Counted from the first letter of the stretch, positions 1 to 11,244 are shown. The stretch: DNA of 64,000 nt from Propionivibrio sp. (GCA_016705685.1 JADJLB010000004.1:103145-167144), one strand, 5' to 3'. Program-made: numbers and translations. Notes: generated by a model from the letters alone, not told the origin.

Positions 1-108
1 ATCTCGCAGCATCATCGATCGACCGTGGGTTGCCAGCGCTCGCAGCAGGCGAGCGCCAACCTCAATGGACTGTATTCCCTGGCGTTGTTTGGTTATTTCA
101 GTTGTCAT
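1..108 (-). CDS. IclR-family transcriptional regulator, N-terminal fragment (cut by window edge)
   Basis: Reading leftward from an ATG at 108, 36 codons stay open to the window edge. The peptide contains SIEVGARLLRALATHG followed by MMLRD, which resembles the start of the winged-helix domain of IclR-type regulators. These usually bind as dimers near the operon they control. It is divergent from the ParA-like gene, with about 150 bases between the two starts. Only the first part of the DNA-binding domain is visible, so ligand and targets cannot be inferred. Confidence 0.6.
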   Translation of the reverse strand, partial: MTTEITKQRQGIQSIEVGARLLRALATHGRSMMLRD

Positions 109-259
109 GTCAAGTGTGCCCGAAGGGTGTTCGATGCATTGTAGCGACTTGACGTTTCACATGCTCGGTATCAAGAGAATCTACATCGTAAAATTTCATG
201 CCTATAATTACGCGTTGTCGCGAAAGTTGGCGCAGCTTGCAAAATATCAGGGAGAAATA

Positions 260-877
260 ATGCGTTCAGTGCTCATTGCCAATCCAAAAGGCGGTGCGGG
301 TAAAACCACGCTGGCTACCAATCTGACAGGTCATTTTGCCAACAACGGATTGAAGGTCACTTTGTGCGACCTCGACCGTCAGCAGTCTTCGCTACGCTGG
401 ATGGCTTTCCGCGATCCGGCGATGGCCCCGGTAAATGGCTATTTTGCCGGCAACCAGATGCTGATCAGTCTCCCCAAAGATCCGGATTGGGTCGTGCTGG
501 ACGCGCCCGCCGGACTTCAAGGTTATAAACTTACGGATTACCTGCGTCTGGCGGATAAAGTGATTATTCCGGTGGTGCCCTCGGTATTCGATATGGCGGC
601 TACGGAAGACTTTCTGGCTTCGATACGCCAGGACATGCGCGGACGGCGTCACGCCATCGGGATCGTAGCCATGCGTGTCGACCCGCGAACACGGGCGGCG
701 GCGATGCTCGAGGAATTCTTGAAACATTTCGACCTGCCAATTGTAAGTTACATCCGGCATACGCAAAACTATGTCAATGCCGCTGCCAGCGGACTCACGG
801 TTTTCGATCCGCCCGGTTCGCGCCATCGCCGCGATGTCGAACAATGGAAACCCTTGTTGAAATGGTTGCACGACTAA
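260..877 (+). CDS. ParA/MinD-like P-loop ATPase (orphan)
   Basis: A 205-residue ParA-type ATPase. The deviant Walker A motif KGGAGKTT lies near residues 10-17, followed by the DLDRQQSS switch-like segment and WVVLDAPAG as Walker B. The frame is open further upstream, but the ATG at 260 has GGAG eight bases before it and begins directly at the conserved beta strand MRSVLIANPKGG, so this start is preferred. Family members position DNA, plasmids or protein clusters by ATP-dependent dimerisation on the nucleoid. No ParB partner or parS-like site is adjacent, so its cargo is unknown. Confidence 0.85.
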   Translation: MRSVLIANPKGGAGKTTLATNLTGHFANNGLKVTLCDLDRQQSSLRWMAFRDPAMAPVNGYFAGNQMLISLPKDPDWVVLDAPAGLQGYKLTDYLRLADKVIIPVVPSVFDMAATEDFLASIRQDMRGRRHAIGIVAMRVDPRTRAAAMLEEFLKHFDLPIVSYIRHTQNYVNAAASGLTVFDPPGSRHRRDVEQWKPLLKWLHD

Positions 878-1032
878 TCCATGCGGCAACCCCGCGCTGT
901 ACGGTGGATTGACAGACGATTTTCGGGCGGCCGGTACTATGCTGTCGCGCGAATTGCTTGCGTGGGCCGAATGAACTCTGTAGAATCACGCGTTCTTAAT
1001 TAACCCTTCAGACTCGTCAGGAATATCAATAC

Positions 1033-1299
1033 ATGGCCAATAGCGCCCAAGCCCGCAAGCGCGCCCGCCAAGCCGTCAAACAACGCGCCCACAATGCCGG
1101 TCTCCGTTCTACGCTGCGTACCGCAGTAAAACGTGTGCAGAAGGCGATTGTTGCCGGTGACAAGACGGCGGCTCAAAGCATTTTTCAGGAATCCGTCGCA
1201 GTGATCGACCGCATTGCCGACAAGAAAATAATCCACAAGAACAAGGCATCGCGCCACAAGGGCCGCCTCTCGGCTCAGATCAAGGCACTGTCGGCTTGA
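1033..1299 (+). CDS. rpsT: 30S ribosomal protein S20
   Basis: An 88-residue, lysine/arginine-rich, helical protein beginning [13 protein letters not shown] and containing [15 protein letters not shown] near the C-terminus, both typical of S20. S20 binds 16S rRNA early in assembly of the small subunit. Length matches the family. It is a single-gene unit followed closely by a strong intrinsic terminator. Confidence 0.97.
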   Translation: MANSAQARKRARQAVKQRAHNAGLRSTLRTAVKRVQKAIVAGDKTAAQSIFQESVAVIDRIADKKIIHKNKASRHKGRLSAQIKALSA

Positions 1300-1323
1300 T
1301 TCGTGCCGTTAGTGTTGCCTCCG

Positions 1324-1349
1324 AAAACGGCGCCTGATGGCGCCGTTTT
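1324..1349 (+). terminator. Intrinsic terminator of rpsT
   Basis: AAAACGGCGCC and GGCGCCGTTTT form an 11-bp inverted repeat around a TGAT loop, 25 bases past the rpsT stop. The arms end in A and T runs, so it may work in both directions. Confidence 0.85.
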
Positions 1350-1387
1350 GCATTTGCACCGTAAATAGGCGATCTTCCACAAAAGAA

Positions 1388-1407
1388 AAACGCCCCGCAG
1401 GGCGTTT
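1388..1407 (-). terminator. Intrinsic terminator of the glycine-zipper gene
   Basis: A short GC-rich hairpin built on ACGCCC and GGGCGT lies just beyond the stop of the minus-strand gene. On the minus strand the stem is followed by a T-rich run, which fits rho-independent termination. Confidence 0.75.
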
Positions 1408-1429
1408 GTCGGAGGTCTGCCGAAACCCT

Positions 1430-2185
1430 TTACATGCGGCTCAGCTGGCCATTGGAAATACGGACGCGATCTCCGCGTTGTAATGAGGGTGGCTGCGATT
1501 CGGTAAATACGCGCGTGTTGCCATCGTCAAGGCGAACCGTGATTTCATAGTGTTTTGTGCTGCGCACGTTCTTTTCAACCTCGTTTCCTGCATAGGCACC
1601 GCCGACGGCCCCGACAACGGCTCCGACGGTACGCCCCCGGCCGTTACCAATCTGGTTGCCCAGAAGTCCGCCCACCACGCCGCCGCTGACGGCGCCAAGC
1701 CCGCTGCCTTCACCGCTCTGCTTGACTTCACGTACGCTTTCCACTGTGGCGCAGTCCCGGCAGCGATTTGAGTACTGAGGTTCCTGTTGGGGATATTGCC
1801 GGCTGTTTTCGACATAGACGCCGCTGTCATTCATCGGGTAGTTGCCAACCGGCGTGGCACCGCGATACCCAGAGTTCGGTGTCGATTCATAGGCCATGTC
1901 ATCTTGTTGTCTGTGGGTTCTGCGCGGTGCGGGAGAGCGAGCCGGAGCGGGCCTCTCGGCAGCAACGGGGGCCGCAGCGACTGGCGCTGCCGGTTTGGCA
2001 ATGACAGGCTCCGGAGTGGGAGTTGCTGCGGGGGCCGGCGCAACGGCTACTTGCGCTGCCGGAGCTGCACTGTTGCTACTGGGTATCCAGCCGGCAAACG
2101 AGGCAATGGCCGCCAGGCTGGCGATCGTCAACGTTGTCGCGGCAACGATGATCATCGGGTGAGTGTTTCGTGACTGATTTTCCAT
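1430..2185 (-). CDS. Glycine-zipper 2TM domain protein, membrane-anchored
   Basis: A 251-residue protein with an N-terminal hydrophobic segment (about residues 12-34), a long Ala/Pro-rich linker, and a glycine-zipper domain (GGVVGGLLGNQIGNG then VGAVVGAVGGAYAGNE) at about residues 165-205. A beta-rich C-terminal tail (ITVRLDDGNTRVF) follows. SlyB/17-kDa-antigen-like proteins share this glycine zipper and sit in the cell envelope. A GTG start 12 bases upstream is possible, but the ATG at 2185 has GAGG at good spacing. No lipobox is seen, so it is probably held by the N-terminal membrane segment. Role unknown. Confidence 0.8.
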   Translation of the reverse strand: MENQSRNTHPMIIVAATTLTIASLAAIASFAGWIPSSNSAAPAAQVAVAPAPAATPTPEPVIAKPAAPVAAAPVAAERPAPARSPAPRRTHRQQDDMAYESTPNSGYRGATPVGNYPMNDSGVYVENSRQYPQQEPQYSNRCRDCATVESVREVKQSGEGSGLGAVSGGVVGGLLGNQIGNGRGRTVGAVVGAVGGAYAGNEVEKNVRSTKHYEITVRLDDGNTRVFTESQPPSLQRGDRVRISNGQLSRM

Positions 2186-2350
2186 GATCTGCCTCACAGA
2201 TTATTGATGGTGAGCGGTAAACGATCCAGTTTGGCGTTTGGTATACGCCTGATACAAATCAATACAATTGTGCCCCTTGGGCAAATTGGACAGTTGCCCG
2301 GCAAGTATGGATCGCTTTGGCAACAATGGCAATCTAGCGCTCCAAGTCGC

Positions 2351-3865
2351 TTATTCAGGCTTCATTTGCGGGAAGAGGATGACGTCGCGGATATTTGCCG
2401 AGTCCGTCAGCAGCATGACCAGACGATCGATTCCGATCCCACAGCCTCCGGTCGGGGGAAGGCCGTATTCGAGGGCGCGGATATAGTCCGCGTCGTAGTA
2501 CATGGCTTCCTCGTCACCGGCGTCCATGGCCCTGGCTTGTTCCAGGAAGCGCGCCGCCTGGTCCTCAGGGTCGTTCAGTTCGGAAAAGCCATTGGCGATC
2601 TCACGGCCGACGATGAACAATTCAAAGCGCTCGGTGACCTCCGGGTTGCTGTCGCTGCGTCTTGCCAGCGGGCTGACTTCAGCGGGGTAGTCGATGATGA
2701 AGGTCGGTTCCCACAGATCGGCTTCGGCCGTTTCCTCGAACATCAACAGTTGCAGGGTGCCCAGTCCCATGCCGTGTTTGACTTCGACCTTGACCGCGGT
2801 CAGTTCCTGCTTGAGCCATTCGGCGTCATTCAGTTGGTCGAGCGTATATTGAGGGTGGTACTTGCGGATGGCCTCGACCATGGTCAGCCGGTGAAACGGC
2901 TTGGACAGGTCAAGCGGGCGTCCCTGGTACTCAAAAATTTCGGTGCCCAGCGCGTCGCGTGCGGCATGGCGCAACAGCCCTTCGGTGAAATCCATCAATT
3001 TGCGGTATTCGGTATAGGCTTCGTAGAACTCCATCATGGTGAACTCGGGATTGTGTCGCGGGCTCATTCCCTCGTTGCGGAAGTTGCGGTTCATTTCGAA
3101 GACTTTTTCAAAGCCGCCGACGACCAGCTTCTTCAGATAAAGCTCCGGCGCGATACGCAGAAAAAGCTCCATGTCGAGCGCATTGTGGTGCGTCTTGAAG
3201 GGGCGGGCCGCCGCCCCGCCGGGAATCGGGTGCATCATCGGCGTTTCGACTTCAAGAAAGCCATGATCGCTCATATAGTTGCGGATCGACTGCACCATGC
3301 GGCTGCGGGCGACGAAAGTGAAGCGCGACTGCTCGTTGGTGATCAGGTCGAGGTAGCGCATGCGGTACTTCTGTTCCTGATCGGTCAGGCCGTGAAACTT
3401 TTCGGGCAGCGGACGCAATGATTTGGAGAGCAGGCGGATCTCCGAACTCTGAACGGTCAGTTCGCCGGTCTTGGTGCGAAACAAGGTGCCGATGGCGCCG
3501 ATGATGTCGCCGATGTCCCAGCGCTTGAAGGCCGCGTAAGTTTCTTCGCCAACCTTGTCGCGGGCGATATAGAGTTGGAGACGCCCGGAGAGGTCGGCAA
3601 TGCTGATGAATGAGGCTTTGCCCATAACGCGTTTGAGCATGATGCGGCCCGCGACCTTGACTTCAACTGGTGTGGCCTCAAGTTCTTCGCCAGACTTGGA
3701 TTCGTAGATTTCGGCAATCTTGCCGGCGGTGTTTTCGCGCAGGAAATCGTTCGGGTAGGCCTTGCCCGTAGCGCGCCACTCCGCAAGTTTCGCCCGGCGT
3801 TCAGTGATGATGTGGTTTTCGTCATGCTCTGGAGCGTTGACCGGCGCGTCGTTGGATTCAGACAT
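2351..3865 (-). CDS. lysS: Lysyl-tRNA synthetase, class II
   Basis: Charges tRNA-Lys with lysine in the cytoplasm. The protein is about 504 residues, the usual length. It has an N-terminal OB fold for the anticodon, the class II motif 2 [18 protein letters not shown], and motif 3 [14 protein letters not shown] near the C-terminus. The frame opens at 3883, but the ATG at 3865 (MSESNDAP) is the more family-like start. It lies downstream of prfB on the same strand, the prfB-lysS order known from enterobacteria, and the two are probably cotranscribed. Confidence 0.96.
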   Translation of the reverse strand: MSESNDAPVNAPEHDENHIITERRAKLAEWRATGKAYPNDFLRENTAGKIAEIYESKSGEELEATPVEVKVAGRIMLKRVMGKASFISIADLSGRLQLYIARDKVGEETYAAFKRWDIGDIIGAIGTLFRTKTGELTVQSSEIRLLSKSLRPLPEKFHGLTDQEQKYRMRYLDLITNEQSRFTFVARSRMVQSIRNYMSDHGFLEVETPMMHPIPGGAAARPFKTHHNALDMELFLRIAPELYLKKLVVGGFEKVFEMNRNFRNEGMSPRHNPEFTMMEFYEAYTEYRKLMDFTEGLLRHAARDALGTEIFEYQGRPLDLSKPFHRLTMVEAIRKYHPQYTLDQLNDAEWLKQELTAVKVEVKHGMGLGTLQLLMFEETAEADLWEPTFIIDYPAEVSPLARRSDSNPEVTERFELFIVGREIANGFSELNDPEDQAARFLEQARAMDAGDEEAMYYDADYIRALEYGLPPTGGCGIGIDRLVMLLTDSANIRDVILFPQMKPE

Positions 3866-3923
3866 GTTGTGTCTCGCAATCAATGATTAATCGTGCTAAG
3901 GGCATAGAGGAGTAGGGCCAGGG

Positions 3924-5028
3924 TCAGACGCCCTGTTTCAGGCTGGCTTCAATGAACTGATCGAGATCACCGTCGAGTACGCTTTGCGTGTTGCCGACTT
4001 CGACATTGGTGCGCAGATCTTTGATGCGCGACTGGTCCAGCACATACGAACGAATCTGGTGCCCCCAGCCGATATCGGTCTTGGCGTCTTCGAGCTTCTG
4101 TTGATCGGCCTGGCGTTTGCGGATTTCAGCTTCGTACATGCGCGATTTGAGCATAGCCATCGCCTCGGCCCGATTACGATGCTGAGAACGGTCATTCTGA
4201 CACTGCACGACGATGCCGGACGGGAGGTGCGTGATGCGCACTGCCGAGTCGGTTTTGTTGATGTGCTGTCCTCCGGCACCGGAGGCTCGGTAGGTATCAA
4301 TTCGCAGATCGGCGGGGTTGATCTCGATTTCAAACGAATCGTCGATTTCCGGATAGGCGAAGACGGAGCAGAAACTGGTGTGACGACGGGCATTCGAGTC
4401 GAACGGCGATTTGCGTACCAGGCGGTGGATACCGGTTTCCGAGCGTAACATGCCGAAACAATATTCTCCCGAAAGTTTGATCGTCGCCGTCTTGATGCCG
4501 GCAACGTCGCCTTGGGATTCTTCGAGTATGTCGACGGCGTATCCCTTGCGCTCGCCATAGCGGATGTACATGCGCAGCAGCATTGCCGCCCAGTCCTGCG
4601 CTTCGGTGCCTCCCGCGCCGGCCTGTATGTCCACAAAGCAGTTGAGCGGATCGGCCGGGTTGTTGAACATGCGGCGGAATTCGAGCGAGGCGATTTCTTT
4701 TTCGATGGCGTTGACATCGTCGGCTACGGCAACCAGGGTGTCGTCGTCGGCTTCGTCGCGCGCCATGGCAAATAGTTCGTCGGCATCCTTGAGGCTGTCG
4801 TCTACACGGTCGAGCGTCAGGACGACGTTCTCAAGCGATTTTTTTTCGCGCGAAAGTTCCTGGGCGCGCTCGGCGTTATCCCAGACCTTGGGGTCTTCGA
4901 GTTCGCGGGAAACCGCGCTTAACTGATCGAATTTCTGATCATAGTCAAAGATACCTCCGCAACTCAGTGGTCCGCTGAGCGATATCCACGAGTCGGTTGG
5001 CGATGCTATTGATTTGTTCAGCTTCCAT
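3924..5028 (-). CDS. prfB: Peptide chain release factor 2, programmed +1 frameshift
   Basis: RF2 recognises UGA and UAA and triggers peptide release. Translation starts at the ATG at 5028 ([13 protein letters not shown]) and reaches an in-frame TGA at codon 28 (4945-4947). A +1 shift there gives a product of about 367 residues with the SPF codon-recognition motif (RKSPFDSN) and the catalytic GGQ ([12 protein letters not shown]). The part after the shift is open to 3924. The in-frame UGA lets RF2 autoregulate: when RF2 is scarce, ribosomes pause at UGA and shift. lysS follows 58 bases downstream. Confidence 0.95.
4944..4958 (-). other. prfB programmed +1 frameshift signal
   Basis: On the minus strand the sequence reads GGAGG, TAT, CTT, TGA, C. 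This is the conserved RF2 element: an internal Shine-Dalgarno-like GGAGG three bases before the CTT slippery codon, an in-frame TGA, and a C after the stop. Downstream coding resumes in the +1 frame with Asp-Tyr-Asp. Confidence 0.95.
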
Positions 5029-5326
5029 GTGTCTTCAGGCGTAAGCGCTAAGTCTTAAACGGTGGATTATATACGTTGAATGCTCGGTATTTGGGGATGG
5101 CGCACGCGAACGATCAAATTGGGGCCGTTGCCGATCGTTCGTTTCAACCGTCAATCGCGATGAAATCTATTGCCGCAGTCAGCTCAGCGTAGCGTTACGT
5201 GGAAAGGGGCGGAAATTGCCGAAATGAGGCCATTCCGGTACAATCCGGGCGTGTTCAAGTTGTCAAGCGGGAGGGCTCGCGCCCAGCCCGCTTTTGCGTG
5301 TTTACGCTGCGAATCTGGAGTTTCCC
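5029..5326. promoter_or_regulatory. Divergent prfB/carA intergenic region
   Basis: About 300 bases separate the divergent prfB and carA starts and must hold both promoters. No convincing coding frame, attenuator hairpin or known operator was identified by eye. A TTG at 5294 could extend CarA by 11 residues, but the GTG at 5327 has a better ribosome-binding site. Confidence 0.4.
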
Positions 5327-6475
5327 GTGTCGTTGTTACCTACTTTCCCGCCTGCAATTCTTGCACTCGCCGACGGCACGGTTTTCCGTGCTCACTCCAT
5401 TGGTTCGCCCGGAACAACGAGTGGCGAAGTCGTGTTCAACACGGCGATGACCGGTTATCAGGAAATCCTTACCGACCCTTCCTATTGCCGCCAGATTGTG
5501 ACATTAACTTATCCGCATATTGGTAATACCGGCTGCAATGACGAGGATTTTGAATCCCGGGCCAATTTCGCGGCAGGCCTGGTGATCCGTGACCTGCCGA
5601 TTCGCGCCGAAAACTGGCGCATGCAGCTCACATTGCCCGACTATCTGAAAAAGCATGGCGTCGTTGCCATCGCCGGAATCGATACGCGCAGGTTGACCCG
5701 AATCTTGCGCGAAAATGGGGCGCAAGCCGGATGCATCATGGCCGATGAGGTCGATGAGGCGAAAGCAATTGCTGAGGCGCGTGCTTTTCCTGGGCTGGCA
5801 GGAATGGATCTGGCCAAGGTGGTCAGCATCGATACGCCTTACGCGTGGGGCGAAGGTACGTGGTCGTTAGACGGGTATCGGCCGGCGACCGAAACCAAGT
5901 TTCACGTCGTCGCCTATGATTATGGCATCAAGCGCAATATCCTGCGCATGCTCACTGCCCGAGGTTGCCGGGTGACGGTTGTGCCGGCACAAACATCTGC
6001 CGACGAGGTGCTCAAGTACCATCCCGATGGCGTATTTCTGTCCAATGGCCCCGGTGACCCGGAGCCCTGCGACTATGCGATAAAGGCCATCGCCGAATTG
6101 CTGGCACGGAGAATGCCAACGTACGGGATTTGCCTCGGCCACCAGCTGCTGGCGCTGGCCTCGGGGGCCAAGACGATCAAGATGAAGTTTGGCCATCATG
6201 GCGCCAATCACCCGGTGAAAGACCTTGACACCCAGCAGGTCATGATCACCAGCCAGAACCATGGTTTCGCCGTCGACCCCGACACACTGCCAGCCACGTT
6301 GCGGCCTACGCATGTTTCCCTGTTCGACGGCTCCTTGCAGGGCGTTGCACGCACCGATGTGCCGGCATTCTCGTTCCAGGGTCACCCCGAAGCGAGCCCC
6401 GGTCCGCACGACGTGGCCTACCTGTTCGACCGCTTCATCCAGCTGATGGAAAACAACAAGGCCGAGGGAAAGTAA
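5327..6475 (+). CDS. carA: Carbamoyl-phosphate synthase small (glutaminase) subunit
   Basis: Hydrolyses glutamine and channels ammonia to CarB for carbamoyl phosphate, feeding arginine and pyrimidine synthesis. The 382-residue product has the N-terminal CPSase domain and a class I amidotransferase domain with the nucleophile Cys in [12 protein letters not shown] and the His/Glu pair in [11 protein letters not shown]. The start is taken as GTG at 5327 because GGAG precedes it by about six bases and the product length then matches the family. The carB start follows after three bases, so the two form one operon. Confidence 0.95.
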   Translation: MSLLPTFPPAILALADGTVFRAHSIGSPGTTSGEVVFNTAMTGYQEILTDPSYCRQIVTLTYPHIGNTGCNDEDFESRANFAAGLVIRDLPIRAENWRMQLTLPDYLKKHGVVAIAGIDTRRLTRILRENGAQAGCIMADEVDEAKAIAEARAFPGLAGMDLAKVVSIDTPYAWGEGTWSLDGYRPATETKFHVVAYDYGIKRNILRMLTARGCRVTVVPAQTSADEVLKYHPDGVFLSNGPGDPEPCDYAIKAIAELLARRMPTYGICLGHQLLALASGAKTIKMKFGHHGANHPVKDLDTQQVMITSQNHGFAVDPDTLPATLRPTHVSLFDGSLQGVARTDVPAFSFQGHPEASPGPHDVAYLFDRFIQLMENNKAEGK

Positions 6476-6478
6476 GCC

Positions 6479-9400
6479 ATGCCCAAGCGTACCGACCTGA
6501 AAAGCATACTCATCATTGGCGCCGGGCCGATTGTTATCGGTCAGGCCTGCGAGTTCGATTACTCCGGAGCGCAAGCCTGCAAGGCCTTGCGCGAGGAAGG
6601 TTACAAGGTAATCCTGGTCAATTCGAATCCAGCGACGATCATGACCGATCCGGAAATGGCCGATGTCACCTACATCGAGCCGATCACTTGGAACGTCGTC
6701 GAGAAGATCATTGAAAAGGAGCGTCCTGACGCTCTTCTGCCGACCATGGGCGGTCAGACGGCACTCAACTGCGCGCTCGATCTGGCCAGACATGGCGTGC
6801 TCGAGAAATTCGGTGTCGAGATGATTGGTGCGTCAAAGGATGCCATCGACAAGGCTGAGGATCGCGAAAAATTCAAGAACGCGATGACCCGGATCGGCCT
6901 CGGTTCGGCACGTTCGGCGATGGCGCACTCGATGGAGGAAGCGCAGCAAGTGCAGGCAGCGCTGGGTTTCCCGACGATCATCCGGCCGTCATTCACCATG
7001 GGCGGGTCGGGCGGCGGTATCGCCTACAATCAGGAAGAGTTCGTTGAAATCTGCAAGCGCGGGCTTGAAGCCAGCCCGACCCACGAGCTGCTGATCGAGG
7101 AATCGCTGATCGGCTGGAAAGAATTCGAGATGGAGGTGGTCCGCGACAAAAAGGACAACTGCATCATCGTCTGCTCGATCGAAAACCTCGATCCGATGGG
7201 TGTGCATACCGGCGATTCGATCACCGTTGCGCCGGCGCAAACGCTGACCGACAAGGAATACCAGATCCTGCGTGACGCCTCGGTGGCCGTCTTGCGCGAG
7301 ATCGGGGTGGATACCGGCGGGTCGAACGTGCAGTTTTCGATCTGCCCGACAGACGGCCGCATGGTCGTTATCGAAATGAACCCGCGTGTTTCGCGCTCGT
7401 CGGCGTTAGCGTCGAAGGCCACCGGTTTTCCGATTGCCAAGGTGGCGGCCAAGTTGGCCGTGGGGTACACGCTTGATGAACTGGCCAACGAAATCACGGG
7501 CGGCAAGACTCCTGTTTCTTTCGAACCGTCAATTGACTATGTCGTGACCAAGGTGCCGCGCTTTGCCTTCGAGAAGTTTCCGCAAGCCGATTCGCATCTC
7601 ACCACACAGATGAAGTCGGTGGGCGAAGTGATGGCCATCGGACGCACGTTCCAGGAATCCTTCCAGAAGGCGTTGCGCGGCCTCGAAGTGGGCGTCGATG
7701 GGATGAATCAACGGACAACCGACCGCGAGGAGCTGGAACGTGAGCTGGGCGAGCCCGGACCCGAGCGCATCTGGTACGTCGGCGATGCTTTCGAGAACGG
7801 ATTTACCCTGGATGAAGTCCATGCCCTGACGCATATCGATCCCTGGTTTCTGGCACAGATCGAGGATATCGTCAGGATCGAAATGAAGCTCGACGACATG
7901 GTGTTCGGCGAGATAGACGCCGCCACCTTGCGCGAGCTCAAGCGCAAGGGCTTTTCAGATCGGCGCCTGGCCAAGCTGCTCAAGACCACCGAAGCGCAGG
8001 TTCGCGCCCGTCGTCATTTGCTGGGCATTCGACCTGTCTATAAACGCGTCGACACCTGCGCCGCCGAGTTTGCGACCAGCACCGCTTACATGTATTCGAC
8101 CTATGAAGATGAATGCGAATCGCATCCGAGCGACAGGAAGAAGATCATGGTACTCGGTGGTGGGCCGAACCGCATCGGGCAGGGCATCGAGTTCGATTAC
8201 TGTTGTGTGCATGCGGCACTCGCGCTACGCGAAGATGGCTACGAAACAATCATGGTCAATTGCAATCCGGAGACTGTGTCTACGGATTACGACACATCGG
8301 ATCGACTCTATTTTGAGCCGCTGACGCTCGAAGACGTGCTCGAAATTGTCGCCGTCGAAAAGCCGGTCGGCGTCATCGTGCAGTTTGGTGGCCAGACACC
8401 GCTCAAATTGGCGCGCGACCTCGAAGCGAATGGCGTGCCTATCATCGGCACCAGCCCGGACATGATCGATGCGGCGGAAGACCGGGAACGTTTTCAGAAG
8501 CTGCTTCAGGCGCTTGGCCTCAAGCAGCCCCCGAATCGCACGGCGCGTACCGAACCTGATGCCTTGAGGCTGGCTGCCGAAATCGGCTACCCGCTGGTTG
8601 TCCGTCCGTCCTATGTTCTGGGGGGGAGGGCGATGGAAATTGTTCATGAGGCACGTGACCTCGAGCGTTACATGCGTGAAGCGGTCAAGGTCTCAAACGA
8701 TTCGCCGGTGCTGCTTGATCGGTTTCTTAACGACGCCGTTGAAGTCGATGTCGATGCCCTGTCGGATGGCAAGGAAACGATCATCGGCGGTGTCATGGAG
8801 CATATCGAACAGGCCGGCGTTCATTCCGGTGACTCGGCCTGTTCGCTGCCCCCCTATTCGTTATCGGCCGAGGTGCAGAATGAACTGCGCCGGCAGACCG
8901 GATTGATGGCCAGGGCGCTCAATGTGTGCGGACTGATGAATGTTCAGTTTGCCATTCAGCATGACGTGGTCTACGTTCTGGAAGTGAATCCGCGGGCCTC
9001 GCGCACGGTGCCCTTCGTATCAAAGGCGACGGGGCTGCAACTGGCGAAGGTCGCCGCACGCTGCATGGCTGGGCAATCGCTGGCCAGCCAAGGGGTGACC
9101 CGGGAAATCGTCCCGCCCTATTTCTCGGTTAAAGAGGCGGTGTTTCCGTTCAACAAGTTTCCCGGTGTGGATACCATTCTCGGCCCGGAAATGAAATCGA
9201 CCGGTGAGGTCATGGGCGTCGGCAAGACTTTCGAAGAAGCCTTCGTGAAGAGTCAGATGGCCGCCAGTGTTAAACTGCCTTCGTCCGGCAAAGTCTTTAT
9301 CAGCGTCAAGGAATCGGACAAGAGTAAAGTGGTCGACATCGCCAGGGACTTGCATTCCGCCGGGTTCAGCATCTTGGCAACGCGAGGTACCGCAGCAACG

Positions 9401-9685
9401 ATAGCCAAGATGGGGATTCCGGTTTCAGTGGTCAATAAGGTCGCTGAAGGACGTCCGCATATCGTCGATATGATCAAGAACAAGGAGATTTCATTGATCA
9501 TCAATACGGTGGATGAGAAACGCCAGGCGATCAGCGACTCGCGTTCGATTCGCACGACCGGACTGGCGGCTCGCGTTACGATGTACACCACGATATGGGG
9601 TGCCGAAGCCGCGAGCGTCGGGATCAAGAACCGTGGTGATCTGGTGGTCTATCCAATCCAGACACTGCACGCGCAGCTGGGTTGA
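6479..9685 (+). CDS. carB: Carbamoyl-phosphate synthase large subunit
   Basis: Makes carbamoyl phosphate from bicarbonate, ammonia and two ATP. The 1068-residue protein shows the internal duplication of the family: two ATP-grasp halves, the first beginning [20 protein letters not shown] and the second [18 protein letters not shown] at about residue 558. A C-terminal allosteric MGS-like domain follows ([11 protein letters not shown] onward). It is full length with no frame break and lies three bases after carA. Confidence 0.97.
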   Translation: MPKRTDLKSILIIGAGPIVIGQACEFDYSGAQACKALREEGYKVILVNSNPATIMTDPEMADVTYIEPITWNVVEKIIEKERPDALLPTMGGQTALNCALDLARHGVLEKFGVEMIGASKDAIDKAEDREKFKNAMTRIGLGSARSAMAHSMEEAQQVQAALGFPTIIRPSFTMGGSGGGIAYNQEEFVEICKRGLEASPTHELLIEESLIGWKEFEMEVVRDKKDNCIIVCSIENLDPMGVHTGDSITVAPAQTLTDKEYQILRDASVAVLREIGVDTGGSNVQFSICPTDGRMVVIEMNPRVSRSSALASKATGFPIAKVAAKLAVGYTLDELANEITGGKTPVSFEPSIDYVVTKVPRFAFEKFPQADSHLTTQMKSVGEVMAIGRTFQESFQKALRGLEVGVDGMNQRTTDREELERELGEPGPERIWYVGDAFENGFTLDEVHALTHIDPWFLAQIEDIVRIEMKLDDMVFGEIDAATLRELKRKGFSDRRLAKLLKTTEAQVRARRHLLGIRPVYKRVDTCAAEFATSTAYMYSTYEDECESHPSDRKKIMVLGGGPNRIGQGIEFDYCCVHAALALREDGYETIMVNCNPETVSTDYDTSDRLYFEPLTLEDVLEIVAVEKPVGVIVQFGGQTPLKLARDLEANGVPIIGTSPDMIDAAEDRERFQKLLQALGLKQPPNRTARTEPDALRLAAEIGYPLVVRPSYVLGGRAMEIVHEARDLERYMREAVKVSNDSPVLLDRFLNDAVEVDVDALSDGKETIIGGVMEHIEQAGVHSGDSACSLPPYSLSAEVQNELRRQTGLMARALNVCGLMNVQFAIQHDVVYVLEVNPRASRTVPFVSKATGLQLAKVAARCMAGQSLASQGVTREIVPPYFSVKEAVFPFNKFPGVDTILGPEMKSTGEVMGVGKTFEEAFVKSQMAASVKLPSSGKVFISVKESDKSKVVDIARDLHSAGFSILATRGTAATIAKMGIPVSVVNKVAEGRPHIVDMIKNKEISLIINTVDEKRQAISDSRSIRTTGLAARVTMYTTIWGAEAASVGIKNRGDLVVYPIQTLHAQLG

Positions 9686-9825
9686 CGGTGATCGGGGCGT
9701 TTCGGCCGCAGGCACTTCGCCACCCGGTTTTGTGATTCACGCGCGCCGTGCGCACAAATTAACCCTTGGAACGTGCTTGATCCCCATGGCATGGGTGAAG
9801 GCGGTCTGACAAAGGTAACAAAACG

Positions 9826-10302
9826 ATGAGCAAAGTGCCTTTAACCATCAACGGTGCGGAAAAACTGCGCACTGAACTGCATCAACTGAAAACGGGTGAG
9901 CGGCCATCTGTGATCGCGGCCATCGCCGAAGCACGCGCACACGGCGACCTGTCGGAAAATGCCGAATACGATGCCGCCAAGGAGCGTCAGGGTTTCGTCG
10001 AAGGCCGCATCAAGGAAATCGAGGGAAAGCTCTCGAATGCGCAGATCATCGACCCCAAACTGCTTGACGCGGACGGTCGGTGCGTCTTCGGGGCGACGCT
10101 TGATCTTGAAGATCAGGAGAGCGGGTTGCCCGTAACGTATCAGATCGTCGGTGAAGATGAGGCTGACATAAAACAGGGAAAGATTTCCATCAATTCGCCG
10201 ATCGCCCGTGCGCTGATCGGTAAATATGCCGGCGATATTGCTCAGGTGCAGGCGCCGGGCGGCTTGCGCGAGTACGAGATCCTCGACATTCGATACGAGT
10301 AG
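9826..10302 (+). CDS. greA: Transcription elongation factor GreA
   Basis: Rescues backtracked RNA polymerase by stimulating cleavage of the nascent transcript through its secondary channel. The 158-residue protein has the N-terminal coiled coil with the acidic tip motif [15 protein letters not shown], then the C-terminal FKBP-like domain ([14 protein letters not shown]). It lies 140 bases after carB on the same strand, the carAB-greA order common in betaproteobacteria. Confidence 0.96.
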   Translation: MSKVPLTINGAEKLRTELHQLKTGERPSVIAAIAEARAHGDLSENAEYDAAKERQGFVEGRIKEIEGKLSNAQIIDPKLLDADGRCVFGATLDLEDQESGLPVTYQIVGEDEADIKQGKISINSPIARALIGKYAGDIAQVQAPGGLREYEILDIRYE

Positions 10303-10339
10303 GCCGTCAATCCATGCTATCCATCCCTGAGGCTCGTTG

Positions 10340-10801
10340 ATGCGACGTATTTCCGAAGCGCTCTATTCAGTAACGCTGACCCTGTGGGTCGGTGGCTTGT
10401 GGGCGGTTGGCGGCCTGGTCGCTCCGACGCTGTTTGCCACGTTGTCCAATCGGCCGCTGGCCGGCATGATAGCCGGCAAGCTGTTCGCCGTACTGGGCTG
10501 GGTCGGTCTGGCCTGTGCGGCCTATCTGCTGATCTTCATCTTGGTTCGCGAAGGCAGATCGGCGCTGAAAAGACGTGTTTTCTGGATCGTCCTGGCGATG
10601 CTGGCGCTGACGGCAGCCGGCCAGTTCGGCGTTCATCCCTTGCTGTCGCGGTTGAAGTCCGAAGCGTTGCCGAGTGAGGTCATGGACAGTGTCCTGCGAG
10701 ATCGGTTTGTTGCCTGGCACGGCATTTCGAGCGTTCTCTACCTGCTGCAGAGCGTGCTGGGTCTGCTGCTCGTCATCGGGCCGGATCGCCGGGTGAAATA
10801 G
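10340..10801 (+). CDS. DUF4149 family membrane protein
   Basis: A 153-residue inner-membrane protein with four hydrophobic segments and the motif LWVGGLWAVGGLVAPTLF near the N-terminus, typical of DUF4149 proteins. GAGG precedes the ATG at 10340 by about seven bases, so this start is preferred over a TTG three bases earlier. It follows greA closely and converges with yhbY. DUF4149 has no established biochemical role; the greA neighbourhood is conserved but gives no function. Confidence 0.8.
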   Translation: MRRISEALYSVTLTLWVGGLWAVGGLVAPTLFATLSNRPLAGMIAGKLFAVLGWVGLACAAYLLIFILVREGRSALKRRVFWIVLAMLALTAAGQFGVHPLLSRLKSEALPSEVMDSVLRDRFVAWHGISSVLYLLQSVLGLLLVIGPDRRVK

Positions 10802-10850
10802 GCGGGCTCTGGCAGGTGCAATTCGCTCAGGCTTGACACGCCGCCTGAAG

Positions 10851-11201
10851 TCAGCGGCTGGAGTCACCCTGGAAGCTGCGCTTGCTGCGATGTGGTTCAC
10901 GAGGGCGACGGCGCAGTCCGGGCGCGGTTGGTGGTCGTGGACGCCAGATCACGAGCAGTTTGCCGATATGCTGCACAGCGGCCGCGCCGAGTTGGTCGCA
11001 GATCGTGGCCAGATACTGTTCGCGTTCTTGGCGCGCGTCGTTGAAGACACGGATTTTGATCAATTCGTGGCTTTCGAGACTGATGCCGATTTCATGCATG
11101 ACGGATTCTGAAAGCCCGTTCTGGCTGATGGTAACCACGGGTTTCAGCGCGTGCGCACGAGCGCGCAACGCACGACGCTGGTCGGTAGATATATCGAGCA
11201 T
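10851..11201 (-). CDS. yhbY: YhbY-type RNA-binding protein (CRM domain)
   Basis: A 116-residue protein with the CRS1/YhbY fold. It begins LDISTDQRRALRARAHALKP and carries the conserved GLSESVMHEI and LIKIRVF segments. YhbY associates with pre-50S particles and is thought to assist ribosome assembly. The C-terminal 25 residues are an arginine-rich tail beyond the core domain. It is divergent from rlmE with 43 bases between the starts, the classical yhbY/rlmE arrangement. Confidence 0.9.
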   Translation of the reverse strand: MLDISTDQRRALRARAHALKPVVTISQNGLSESVMHEIGISLESHELIKIRVFNDARQEREQYLATICDQLGAAAVQHIGKLLVIWRPRPPTAPGLRRRPREPHRSKRSFQGDSSR

Positions 11202-11244
11202 TTGGTTAACCTGCGCAAAGCACGCATTTTACTGAGTTTAGGCC

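Noticed and set aside
2204-3421. 405-codon plus-strand open frame opposite lysS
   Set aside because: Antisense to a full-length essential synthetase; no family features.
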